Shown: positions 16,662 through 24,822 of the stretch, one piece after another | Layout: each line of letters starts with the position of its first letter | Numbering within the stretch: the stretch's first letter is position 1 | Translations under genes and position numbers: made by a program | Notes under the pieces: generated by a model | What the model saw: the letters and a program-made list of their open reading frames with translations, nothing else | Databases searched by the model: none | What the model was told of the DNA's origin: nothing | Assembly: GCA_030524135.1 (NCBI GenBank) | Contig: JAUNHA010000008.1 | Coordinates: forward strand, 1-59,988 | Length of the DNA stretch: 59,988 nucleotides | Reading direction: 5' to 3' | Source: Eubacteriales bacterium | GTDB taxonomy: Bacteria > Bacillota > Clostridia > Lachnospirales > Lachnospiraceae

Positions 16662-17540
16662 TTATTCCAAAGCTGAATGGGCTTCACGGATGAGCTTTAT
16701 GATCTGAGGCAGATATGGCGAGACCTGCCGGTTGCTCTGAGCAGCCAGTACATATGAAAACCTGCAATCAGGGAGGGGTTCAATCCTTAAATCAGGTTCC
16801 GGATGTAAGACAGCATTGCCGGGGAGAATAGAAACACCGGATAAGGAACGGACGAGCTCAGGGATATCCGCAGGATTTTCCAGAGACAGAGCATGTCTGC
16901 AGGGGTGTTTCAGATGCTGTCTGATGAGCTCCAGCTGACGTAGTTCAGAAAGCACAGAATACATACAGGAAATAACGGGAACGGGGATGACCTCGTTCTT
17001 TTTTGTATTTTTCAGGCAGCGGATCATGAAAAAATTCTCTTCACAGAGTGGATAATATGTAAGTCCGTCGGCCGGTGAATCCTGCCGGTTTAACTGATCA
17101 GACAAGATGGCAAGCTGAAGCTGACCGTTTGAGAGCAAAATCTTTAATCGTCTGGAAGACTGACGAACCAGCTGTATCCGTACCTGGGGGCAGTAAACGG
17201 CGATTTGTGCCAGCGCTTTCTTAAGCGCATGCGGAAGGACGGAAAAAGAAATACCGATGTCGATGCATATATCTGTCTGATTTTTGATGCGTCTGATCTG
17301 TTCTTCTGCCATTTTATCAATATGGATGATGTGATAAACGCTGTTCAGATAGATCTGTCCGGCTTCGGTTAATTCAAGAGCACCGCGACGACGGAGAAAC
17401 AAAGTAGTGCCCAGAATGTTTTCCAGCTGTGCGAGCTGCTGGCTTAAGGCGGATTGGGAGATAAAAAGGCGTTCAGCCGCTTTGGAAATATTCTTTTCTT
17501 CAGCAATGACTGTAAAATAGTTTAATTGTCTGATATCCAT
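16662..17540 (-). CDS. LysR-family transcriptional regulator
   Basis: A 292-aa LysR regulator: N-terminal winged HTH (about 1-60; MDIRQLNYFTVIAEEKNISKAAERLFIS) and a LysR substrate domain (about 90-290). It lies 11 nt downstream of a second LysR gene on the same strand, and this pair diverges from a transporter and an enolase-superfamily gene, which are its likely targets. The inducer is unknown. The C-terminal part is divergent (SLENPADIPELVRSLSGVSI), so the ligand may differ from that of its neighbour. Confidence 0.92.
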   Translation of the reverse strand: MDIRQLNYFTVIAEEKNISKAAERLFISQSALSQQLAQLENILGTTLFLRRRGALELTEAGQIYLNSVYHIIHIDKMAEEQIRRIKNQTDICIDIGISFSVLPHALKKALAQIAVYCPQVRIQLVRQSSRRLKILLSNGQLQLAILSDQLNRQDSPADGLTYYPLCEENFFMIRCLKNTKKNEVIPVPVISCMYSVLSELRQLELIRQHLKHPCRHALSLENPADIPELVRSLSGVSILPGNAVLHPEPDLRIEPLPDCRFSYVLAAQSNRQVSPYLPQIIKLIREAHSALE

Positions 17541-17551
17541 AGTTCACCTCT

Positions 17552-18448
17552 CTATTTCGCAGACAGCTGTGCCACCAAATATTGAAATGCGGGGCTGAAT
17601 TCCTGATCCTTCCGGCAAATGACACCCTGTGCGGCATAAACAGGCGGATCCAGAGAGCGTACATTCATATCCTGGCAAAACTGTTCCGTATAAAATGCAG
17701 GAAGAAAACCGATTCCCATACCCTTCCGGATCAGCTGCAGGATCACCTGGGGATTATTTGTTTCGTATATTATATTGGGGCGGAATCCTGCCTGGCGAAA
17801 CAGCTGGTCAATAGCGTGCCGGGCGCCTGTCCCCTGATTATAAAGTACATAAACGGCATCCCAGTATTTGCGGATATCTACACCGGTAATATTACCGTAT
17901 GAAAGCTGTTTTTCCGCCGTACCGGCAAGATAATCGGGCAGAATCAGAAAGATTTCTTCCAGCCATTTATGGCAGATATGAAACATTTTTTCATCTTTTT
18001 CTGTCAGACCGCCCAGCAGACAGTCCACTTTTCCCTCCAGAAGGAGACGTTTTCCATCCTGTGGATAGCAGTTATAGGTTTTCAGCCAAACATTTGGAAA
18101 ATGGCTGTGAAAATCAGAAAAGAGCCGCAAAATTACATCATCGCCGCGCTGAGGTGTCACGCCGAGGGTGATCTGCTCCGAATAGCCGGCTGTTCTGTTT
18201 TTGATTTCCTGTGCTGTAATTCTCTGTACTTCCAGGATTTCCCTTGCCGCTTCAATGTAAATCCTTCCTGCCTCAGTTGGCAGATAGGGAAATTGACTTC
18301 GGTCAAAGAGAGGGATTCCCAGTTCGGCTTCGTACTGATTCAGATAATTTGACAGAGCTACATGAGAGATACCGAGTTTTTTGGCAGCTTTACTGAAACT
18401 GCCCTCCCGTGCAATTGTCAGAATATAGTTAAGATAGCGGGTATTCAT
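17552..18448 (-). CDS. LysR-family transcriptional regulator
   Basis: A 298-aa LysR regulator with HTH (about 1-60; TRYLNYILTIAREGSFSKAA) and a substrate-binding domain that includes GMGIGFLPAFY near the C-terminus. The ATG at 18448 follows CAGGAG at ideal spacing, so it is preferred over an ATG 21 nt upstream. It faces the SLC13-type transporter across a 193-nt divergent region with overlapping promoters, the classical arrangement for a LysR protein that controls its neighbour. The tandem LysR gene may be co-transcribed. Confidence 0.93.
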   Translation of the reverse strand: MNTRYLNYILTIAREGSFSKAAKKLGISHVALSNYLNQYEAELGIPLFDRSQFPYLPTEAGRIYIEAAREILEVQRITAQEIKNRTAGYSEQITLGVTPQRGDDVILRLFSDFHSHFPNVWLKTYNCYPQDGKRLLLEGKVDCLLGGLTEKDEKMFHICHKWLEEIFLILPDYLAGTAEKQLSYGNITGVDIRKYWDAVYVLYNQGTGARHAIDQLFRQAGFRPNIIYETNNPQVILQLIRKGMGIGFLPAFYTEQFCQDMNVRSLDPPVYAAQGVICRKDQEFSPAFQYLVAQLSAK

Positions 18449-18496
18449 GTGTTTCTCCTGCATTCGCAACAGACATAACCTGTAATAATTACTTAT

Positions 18497-18525
18497 AATA
18501 TATTCAATTTCTATCTATTTGTCAA
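18497..18525 (-). promoter_or_regulatory. Promoter of the LysR pair
   Basis: On the minus strand TTGACA (18525-18520), a 17-nt spacer and TATATT (18502-18497). Its -35 overlaps the -35 of the divergent promoter almost exactly, so the two must compete or be jointly controlled. Confidence 0.7.
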
Positions 18526-18547
18526 AATTATAACGCTAAATTATAAT
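18519..18547 (+). promoter_or_regulatory. Promoter of the transporter-dehydratase operon with LysR-like palindrome
   Basis: TTGTCA (18519-18524), a 17-nt spacer and a perfect TATAAT (18542-18547). ATTATA (18527-18532) and TATAAT (18542-18547) form an inverted repeat with a 9-nt centre, of the size of a LysR binding box, placed over the promoter. Confidence 0.65.
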
Positions 18548-18576
18548 AAAACATAGATAAACGGCCGTACTATTTC

Positions 18577-18591
18577 ATGGAAACGAAAGGA
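18577..18591 (+). promoter_or_regulatory. Candidate catabolite-responsive (cre) site
   Basis: ATGGAAACGAAAGGA fits the CcpA consensus WTGNAANCGNWNNCW except at one position. It lies about 25 nt downstream of the expected transcription start of the transporter operon, where CcpA would act as a roadblock. Confidence 0.35.
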
Positions 18592-18641
18592 TAAGTCTGT
18601 ATATCAACAAATTATAAGAAGAACTTAAGGAGTAGGGAATA

Positions 18642-19913
18642 ATGAATGTACAGTTGATTATTACCATTGCCGTCATTGTCGGCATGATTATTGGCTTTAT
18701 GAGCGGAAAATTCAAGCTCGGTCTCGTTGCAATGAGTGCAACAACGCTTCTGTGCCTGACAGGCGTTCTGACATTTAATGAGGCTTATGCTTATTTTTCC
18801 AACAGCAATATCGTGATGCTGGGAGCGATCTTTATCCTGAGCGGAGCATTAAGCAAAACAAGCCTGGTTTTGAAATTGAGAGAATGGGTGCTGCGTCATT
18901 CGGGCAAAGGGCAGATGATTATTCTTGTATATCTGGTGATCTGCGCTGTGATGACAAATCTTTCTTCTCCTTTGGCTATTTTAAGTTTGCTGCTGCCGTT
19001 CATGACAGCTTTGGAGGATAACGAGAGCATTAAGCCGTCCCATATCCTGTATCCGGGTGCAGTTGTGGCGCATGCGTGCCAGGGGGCACTGCCGATCGGA
19101 ACTTTTTTCCTGATGATCAATGCCTTGCTTGAAGGAAATGGAGCAGCTCCGGATCAGATGCTGGGTGTTCTTGACTATGCCAAAGTGATTTTTATTCCGG
19201 GTGCAATCAGTGTATTGTACATGGCTTTTATCGGATGGAAAATGTTTCCGGCGACCAGTATTGATGGCAGCCACATGGGTGGCGGGAAACAGCAGGCAGA
19301 AGTTCTGAATCCGACTCAGGAAAAAATAGTATATTTCTTATTTATCCTGACTTTTGGCGGCATTCTTGTAAAGCAGTATCTACCGTTTGACATGACAGCG
19401 TTTACGGTAGCCGTGGATCTGATCCTACTGTATCTTGGCATTCTGGATATGAATGATGTGAAGAATTATATCAATCTGGATGCGCTGTTTATGATGGTAG
19501 GCGTCATGCCACTGGGCACGGCGATGCAGAAAACAGGAGCCGGAGATCTTGTAGCAGACTTTATTATGGGTCTGTTAGGCGGAGATCCAAGTCCGCTTGC
19601 AATTCTGATTGCATTTTATGTAGCGGCGGCATTGCTGACACAATTTATGAGCAATACGGCGACCGCAAATATTTTCTCAGCGCTCGCAATTGTGACAGCA
19701 ATTTCCCGGGGACTGGATCCGAGGCCCTTTGCCATCGCCATTTATGCAGGTGCGACTGCAGCCATGCTCAGTCCGATGAGTTCACCATCGGTTGCGATTG
19801 CTTTTGCAGCCGGACGATATAAAATCACGGATGTATTAAAATCCTGTATCCCGTTATGGATTGTTTACGGAGCTGCAGTTATTTTTATGGCGAATTTATT
19901 TTATCCGTTATAA
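18642..19913 (+). CDS. SLC13/DASS-type anion transporter
   Basis: A 423-aa membrane protein with about eleven helices. Family marks include NLSSPLAI in the first half, FMSNTATANIF in the second half (the SNT-type sodium and substrate motif of SLC13) and SSPSVAIAFAAGRYK near the end. Such proteins import di- or tricarboxylates or related anions with sodium. The dehydratase gene 31 nt downstream suggests the substrate is a sugar acid or hydroxy-dicarboxylate. TTAAGGAGT precedes the ATG. Family placement is good; substrate is inferred. Confidence 0.85.
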   Translation: MNVQLIITIAVIVGMIIGFMSGKFKLGLVAMSATTLLCLTGVLTFNEAYAYFSNSNIVMLGAIFILSGALSKTSLVLKLREWVLRHSGKGQMIILVYLVICAVMTNLSSPLAILSLLLPFMTALEDNESIKPSHILYPGAVVAHACQGALPIGTFFLMINALLEGNGAAPDQMLGVLDYAKVIFIPGAISVLYMAFIGWKMFPATSIDGSHMGGGKQQAEVLNPTQEKIVYFLFILTFGGILVKQYLPFDMTAFTVAVDLILLYLGILDMNDVKNYINLDALFMMVGVMPLGTAMQKTGAGDLVADFIMGLLGGDPSPLAILIAFYVAAALLTQFMSNTATANIFSALAIVTAISRGLDPRPFAIAIYAGATAAMLSPMSSPSVAIAFAAGRYKITDVLKSCIPLWIVYGAAVIFMANLFYPL

Positions 19914-19944
19914 ATGAATATATGATAATACTGGAGGAATGAAG

Positions 19945-21096
19945 ATGAAGATAACGAAATTAACGACATATTCGGTACATGCCAATCAGTTCCGGAATTT
20001 TAATTATGTAAGAGTAGACACGGACGAGGGGATTCATGGTGTGGGAGAACTTTTCTGTGTGGGTGCTGACAAGTGTGTGCTTGACATGGTAGAGTATGTA
20101 TCCGAGTGGGTGATCGGACAGAATGCGCTGGATCGTGAGCGGATTCAGAAACGAATTCTGAACTATTCAAGATTTCCGGGCGGTTCAGTGCTGTGCACGG
20201 TGGCGAGCGCTATTGATCTCGCATTGTGGGATATTGCAGGCAAGGCTGCCGGACTGCCGGTGTATCAGCTGTTGGGTGCGGTAAGAGATAAAGTACCTGT
20301 GTACTGTCACTCTTATGGAAAGGATGCGGAGGAATCTCTTGAGGCGTTGTACCCTAAGATGGAAAAGTATGGATATTTTGCTACGAAGATTCTGGTTCCG
20401 GAGCTTGGTTATCATCCGAATGGCCGTGCCGAAAAGGCTATTGCGGATATGTTTGAGGGCATGAGAAATAAACTGGGCGATGATTTTGAAATCGGAATCG
20501 ATATGGCGACAAAAATATATGAGCCGATTCAGGCGAAACGCTGCATACAGGCTATTGAACCATACAGACCGCTGTTTGCGGAAGAAGCGATCCGGCCGGA
20601 AAATGTAGAGAACTGGATGGAGGTGGCTGCTGATAAGAAAGTGCCGATTGCTACGGGCGAGCAGATTTTCACGCTCTGGGATTATGACCGTCTGCTTCGC
20701 TGCCATGCGGTAGATATTCTGCAGCCGGATATTCTCCTCGCCGGCGGTATTACCGGTATGAGTAAGATTGCTGCCATGGCTGAAGCATCCTTCAGGACTG
20801 TCAGTCCGCACAATCCTCTTAGCTCCCTGGCAAACTGTATTAATGTCCATTTCTGCATGAGTACCTACAATGTGTCTTATCTGGAGAATGATCCGCGGGA
20901 AGAGGGCCTGGATAAGGATATGTTTACTTCAGTCCTTCATGTAAAAGACGGTTTTATCACCCCGAATGACGAGCCAGGATGGGGTATGGATCTGAATTAT
21001 GAATTTATGGAAACAATGGAGCCGATCGTGTGGTCGAGAGTAAATCTGTCAAAACCGACCGCTTATACACTGAGCGGCGCACCACATATTATGTGA
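19945..21096 (+). CDS. Enolase-superfamily dehydratase (mandelate racemase/galactonate dehydratase-like)
   Basis: A 383-aa enzyme of the mandelate racemase branch. After the capping domain (about 1-125; VRVDTDEGIHGVGE) the barrel shows metal ligands in IGIDMAT (Asp), FAEEAIRPEN (Glu) and ATGEQIF (Glu), and an SPHNPL segment with a His at the end of the active site, as in galactonate and mannonate-type dehydratases. It removes water from a sugar acid. The ATG at 19945 has GGAGG 7 nt upstream; an ATG at 19939 would be too close to that site. The exact substrate cannot be read from the sequence. Confidence 0.85.
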   Translation: MKITKLTTYSVHANQFRNFNYVRVDTDEGIHGVGELFCVGADKCVLDMVEYVSEWVIGQNALDRERIQKRILNYSRFPGGSVLCTVASAIDLALWDIAGKAAGLPVYQLLGAVRDKVPVYCHSYGKDAEESLEALYPKMEKYGYFATKILVPELGYHPNGRAEKAIADMFEGMRNKLGDDFEIGIDMATKIYEPIQAKRCIQAIEPYRPLFAEEAIRPENVENWMEVAADKKVPIATGEQIFTLWDYDRLLRCHAVDILQPDILLAGGITGMSKIAAMAEASFRTVSPHNPLSSLANCINVHFCMSTYNVSYLENDPREEGLDKDMFTSVLHVKDGFITPNDEPGWGMDLNYEFMETMEPIVWSRVNLSKPTAYTLSGAPHIM

Positions 21097-21159
21097 TATC
21101 AGCCTTTCTGAAATAGGAATTCTGAGTTCAAACTTTAAGATTATAATATAAGCTGAACG

Positions 21160-21218
21160 TACCACAGGCGGTCAAAGCAATGCTGCATGGCAGTAACTTG
21201 TTTTGATCGCTTGTGGTA
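21160..21218 (+). repeat. Long imperfect inverted repeat (21-bp arms)
   Basis: Arms 21160-21180 and 21198-21218 pair over all 21 positions if three G-U pairs are allowed, with a 17-nt loop that has its own CTGC/GCAG inner stem. The transcript would form a very stable hairpin. No T-run follows, so it is not a standard terminator. It lies between the enolase-superfamily gene and the sensor kinase. Confidence 0.75.
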
Positions 21219-21303
21219 TATTTGTAGTATATTATACGTTAAACTGTAACCGGGACATTGTGTTAACTGACTGAACACCATAACCCGGAAGAAAGGAGAT
21301 AAA

Positions 21304-22617
21304 GTGCCAATTCCATCCGTTTCCATGCGATCTGCAAATATTGTGCTGGAGCTTTTCTGCATCCTTATCTGCCTGATCCTTGCCGTTTATCATTTTCTGA
21401 GTCTGAAGTCTTTCCGCGTGCAGAAGTGTTACTTCATCGGAATGCTGCTCGCCAATATCGGCATGATGCTCGGAGATATGACGGACTGGTTTTTTAACGG
21501 CGTGGACACGCCGCTTGCGCGGACGCTGGCACCGGTCGGAATGAGCCTTTTCTACGCTCTTTCCGGACCGCTTCTCCTCTTTCTGCTTGGGTATTTCCTC
21601 GTTTTTACGGAATGTGATGCACAGTCTGCAGGCGTGATCCGGGGTGTTGCCCGCATCCTCTGTGTGCTGCAGATCCTGTTTTCTGTTTTAACGATCTGGA
21701 CAGGATGGTATTTTTATTTTACGGAAGAAAATGTCTATGTGCGCGGGGAGCTGTTTCTTTTATCGCAGATGATACCGGTCGTTCTGTATCTGCTGGGATG
21801 CGCGGTTCTCTTTTACGGACGTTCAAAAATGGGAAAAGGCGACGGGCTTCTTCTCGTAAGCTATATTATCCTGCCCTGCGTCGCGCAGCTGCTTCAGGTC
21901 TTTTTCTACGGAGGGGCCTACCTTAACACAAGCATCACAGTCGTCCTGATCCTCGTGAATATCAATGTTCAGCGCGAACAGGAATTTGCAGAGGAAAAGG
22001 CGAAGAGGGAGCTTGCAGACATGCAGGTCAGCCTGATGCTGAGCCAGATAAAACCACATTTTCTTTATAACTCGCTGACAGCGATCCGTCAGCTCTGCGA
22101 TATCGACGCGGGTCAGGCAAAGGAATCGCTTTTGGATTTTTCCCGTTTCCTCCGGGCCAATATGAATTCTCTGGATACGACGGAACCGATCCCGTTTGAA
22201 CGGGAGCTTGAGCATGTAAGAAGCTATCTCAACCTCGAAAAACAGCGGTTTGGAGAGAAACTGCATGTGATATATGATATTCAGACGAGCAAATTTCTTC
22301 TGCCGACGCTGACGCTGCAGCCGATTGTGGAAAATGCTGTCAGACATGGAATCCTCAGACGGGAAGAGGGCGGAACGCTCCTCATCCATACGGAAGATGC
22401 AGAAGACGGATATCTGATCTGCGTCGAGGACGACGGCGTCGGGATGGAATATGCGGCAGAGAAGGATACGGACGGCAGAATAGGAATCGGGATGATCAAT
22501 GTAAAGAAGCGGCTCGAAACACAGTGCGGCGGGGACCTTTACGTCCACAGTGAAAGCGGAAGGACGCGGGTGATGATCTGGATTCCGAAGAAAAAGAAGC
22601 GGGAGAACAAAGTATGA
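21304..22617 (+). CDS. Membrane sensor histidine kinase, LytS/YehU type
   Basis: A 437-aa protein with six or seven membrane helices (about 10-230) and a His_kinase/HATPase module. The phospho-acceptor His is in QIKPHFLYNSLTAIRQL, the N-box is PIVENAVRHGI and the glycine-rich box is IGIGMINVKKRL. GTG at 21304 is used because AAAGGAG lies 6-7 nt upstream; the next ATG (21325) has no such site. The next gene, its response regulator, overlaps by 4 nt (ATGA). The membrane domain resembles no sensor domain I recognise, so the signal is unknown. Confidence 0.92.
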   Translation: MPIPSVSMRSANIVLELFCILICLILAVYHFLSLKSFRVQKCYFIGMLLANIGMMLGDMTDWFFNGVDTPLARTLAPVGMSLFYALSGPLLLFLLGYFLVFTECDAQSAGVIRGVARILCVLQILFSVLTIWTGWYFYFTEENVYVRGELFLLSQMIPVVLYLLGCAVLFYGRSKMGKGDGLLLVSYIILPCVAQLLQVFFYGGAYLNTSITVVLILVNINVQREQEFAEEKAKRELADMQVSLMLSQIKPHFLYNSLTAIRQLCDIDAGQAKESLLDFSRFLRANMNSLDTTEPIPFERELEHVRSYLNLEKQRFGEKLHVIYDIQTSKFLLPTLTLQPIVENAVRHGILRREEGGTLLIHTEDAEDGYLICVEDDGVGMEYAAEKDTDGRIGIGMINVKKRLETQCGGDLYVHSESGRTRVMIWIPKKKKRENKV

Positions 22618-23393
22618 GATTTTTAATCGTAGATGATGAAACGCTTGCGCTCCGGGACATCGCACAGACAGTGCGGGAGACGGCGCCGGACTGTGAACTC
22701 TTCGAATTTACCCGCCCTTCACAGGCCCTCCTTTTTGCAAAGGAAAATGCGCTGGACGTTGCTTTTCTGGACATAGAGCTCGGAAGCATGAACGGCATCA
22801 CGATGGCGAAAAAACTCAAATTTCTGCAGCCGAAGATCCATATTATCTTTGTGACGAGCTATGAGCAGTATGCGCTGGATGCCTTTTCCGTGCATGCCAC
22901 GGGTTATCTCTTAAAACCGGTCGCGGCGGAGGATATCCGGAGAGAGCTTACATTTCTCTATCAGGACAGTCTGCAAAACCGCATCAGGGTCCGGACCTTC
23001 GGCGGGTTTGACGTCTATGTCGATGGCAAACCGCTTGTCTTTAAACGTGCAAAATCGAAGGAGCTGCTGGCATTTCTGATCGACCGCAGGGGAAGCAGCG
23101 TCACGCTGAGAGCTGCAGCGGATGTGCTCTTCGAGGACGGACAGTACGATGTGAACCGCGGAAAGTACATGCAGACCATTTACGCAGAACTCCGGAGCAC
23201 ACTGCAGGCGGCACAGGCTGAACTGATGCTGGAAAAGCACCATAACAGCTATGCGGTAAACGTCAATGCCTTTGAGTGCGACAGCTACCGGTTTATGGAG
23301 GGGGATCCGATCGCCATCAACAATTACCGGCACGACTACATGATCTGCTACAGCTGGGCGGAGTATTCCATGGGCGAACTGGATCAGCTGTAA
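22614..23393 (+). CDS. Response regulator with SARP/BTAD-type winged-helix output
   Basis: A 259-aa regulator: receiver domain (about 1-120) with phospho-acceptor Asp in AFLDIELG, the switch Thr in VTSYEQYAL and Lys in LLKPV, then a winged-helix domain starting RVRTFGGFDVYVDGKPLVF and continuing KSKELLAFLIDRRGSSVT, the pattern of SARP-like activators. It overlaps the kinase gene by 4 nt, so the two are a cognate pair. Likely targets are the genes downstream, but no repeated operator was identified. Confidence 0.9.
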   Translation: MRFLIVDDETLALRDIAQTVRETAPDCELFEFTRPSQALLFAKENALDVAFLDIELGSMNGITMAKKLKFLQPKIHIIFVTSYEQYALDAFSVHATGYLLKPVAAEDIRRELTFLYQDSLQNRIRVRTFGGFDVYVDGKPLVFKRAKSKELLAFLIDRRGSSVTLRAAADVLFEDGQYDVNRGKYMQTIYAELRSTLQAAQAELMLEKHHNSYAVNVNAFECDSYRFMEGDPIAINNYRHDYMICYSWAEYSMGELDQL

Positions 23394-23412
23394 AACGGAA
23401 TGGAGCTTTGAA

Positions 23413-24822
23413 ATGAAACGGTCAGTTTATGAACCGCTTCCGGTGACGGAGGCGCTTTTGCAGAAGGCAGAGCAGTACGAAAAGGAGACGGAGAACCGTT
23501 TTCTTTCCGGTCTTGTCGTACTGCACATCAATCACTGTATGGAAAATTCCTTTGCATTCAGCGCGCTTCTTGAACGGTATTTTTATCACTGTGTTTTTGC
23601 AGGGGTGCCCTATAATGACACGATGCCGGAGGAGGACGAGGCCTTCCTTCACTGCACGGGACAGAGATTACCTGGCGACCGGTATTTCCTTTATGAGGGA
23701 GAAACCTGCTTTTATGAGGGAAGCGGAGATTTCCTCGGGATGACGGAAAGGCTGATCTGGCGGGCGCTTTCTGTGCAGGTCCTGCCGTTTCTGAAGGAGG
23801 GAAAGCGCCTCCTCATCATAGAAGACGGCGGTTATCATTATCCTGTGCTCGCCCGTTTTCTTTCGGCGTATCCGGAATATCAGGGACGGATCGCCGGCGC
23901 AGTTGAACAGACGGCATCGGGTACGCTCAGGATGCGCGCTGCCGGTGAGAAATGCGGATTCGGATATCCCTGCTGCAGCATTTCCCGGTCGGCACTTAAA
24001 ATGCGGATCGAATCCCGTTTTATCGGCCATCGAGTGACGGAGGAGCTCGCGTCCTTTCTATACAGTGCAAATGCGTTTCTGGATTTTCATGAAGTCCTGA
24101 TCCTCGGATACGGAATCGTAGGCAGGCAGGTCTCAATGGATCTTAAAAGCCGGTCATGCCGCATTACCGTGCGGGATACGGATGCGCGCATGGAAGCAGC
24201 GGCCAGACGCGACGGTTTTGCCACCGGGCTGTATCAGGTCTTTGATCGGGATCTCATCGTAATCGGATGCAGCGGAGCGGATTCGTTCCCAAAAGAACTT
24301 CTTTCAGCGTTTCTTCAGGGGAAAGCAAACAGGCTTTACCTGGCAAGCGCCTCGTCGCAGGACAGAGAGTTTGCAGAATTTCTGCGTATGGCAGGAGGCG
24401 GGGAAGCGCTCCCTGAGGGCGCGGTCCTTACGGTACGGGAGAAATCTGAATTTTATACCTGTTATGAAATCTCTGTGAAATCAAACAGGAAGGAAATCTA
24501 CCTGATCGCGGAGGGACTGCCGGTCAATTTCTACCGGAAAGGAGGCATCAGCCTGACGCACAGTGTGATCGACATTATTTTTGCGGATCTCCTTTCAGCC
24601 GGGCTTGCTTTTTCTTTTTATCCGGATATGAAAAACCAGCTGTGGCTTCTCGGAACCGGTGCATTCCGCCCGTTTGTCTCCGAAGAAGAAATCGCGTCGC
24701 TCTGGTACCGGTCTTACGGGCTTATTCCGGAGGACAGCGCGCTCCTTCCCGCGGGACATCCGGAAATGGAATACCTTACAGAGAAGATGCTGTCGGAGGG
24801 ATCATGGAGAAAAAACTGGTAA
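23413..24822 (+). CDS. S-adenosylhomocysteine-hydrolase-like protein with altered active site
   Basis: A 469-aa protein whose order of motifs follows S-adenosylhomocysteine hydrolase: LLIIEDGGYHYPVL for the ILDDGGDL segment, GAVEQTASGT for GxSEETTTG, GYGIVGRQVSMDL for the NAD loop GYGDVGKG, and LIAEGLPVNF for LAEGRLVNL. Several catalytic positions seem changed: the second Glu of EE is Gln, the Lys of the NDSVTKS region appears as Arg (SISRSA), and GGD is GGY. So the fold and NAD binding are likely, SAH hydrolysis is doubtful. It sits between a two-component system and a transporter-ATPase fusion, overlapping the latter by 19 nt. True role unknown. Confidence 0.6.
   Translation: MKRSVYEPLPVTEALLQKAEQYEKETENRFLSGLVVLHINHCMENSFAFSALLERYFYHCVFAGVPYNDTMPEEDEAFLHCTGQRLPGDRYFLYEGETCFYEGSGDFLGMTERLIWRALSVQVLPFLKEGKRLLIIEDGGYHYPVLARFLSAYPEYQGRIAGAVEQTASGTLRMRAAGEKCGFGYPCCSISRSALKMRIESRFIGHRVTEELASFLYSANAFLDFHEVLILGYGIVGRQVSMDLKSRSCRITVRDTDARMEAAARRDGFATGLYQVFDRDLIVIGCSGADSFPKELLSAFLQGKANRLYLASASSQDREFAEFLRMAGGGEALPEGAVLTVREKSEFYTCYEISVKSNRKEIYLIAEGLPVNFYRKGGISLTHSVIDIIFADLLSAGLAFSFYPDMKNQLWLLGTGAFRPFVSEEEIASLWYRSYGLIPEDSALLPAGHPEMEYLTEKMLSEGSWRKNW

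Noticed and set aside
21160-21218. tRNA or small structured RNA gene at the long inverted repeat
   Set aside because: Only a single long hairpin is formed, with no cloverleaf or CCA-type end.
24642-24803. Longer N-terminus for the MATE-RsbW protein
   Set aside because: It lies in the SAHH-like gene in another frame and is Arg/Pro-rich, unlike a MATE start.
23413-24822. Annotating this gene as ahcY (adenosylhomocysteinase)
   Set aside because: Catalytic positions look altered and the context is signalling, so only an SAHH-like fold is claimed.
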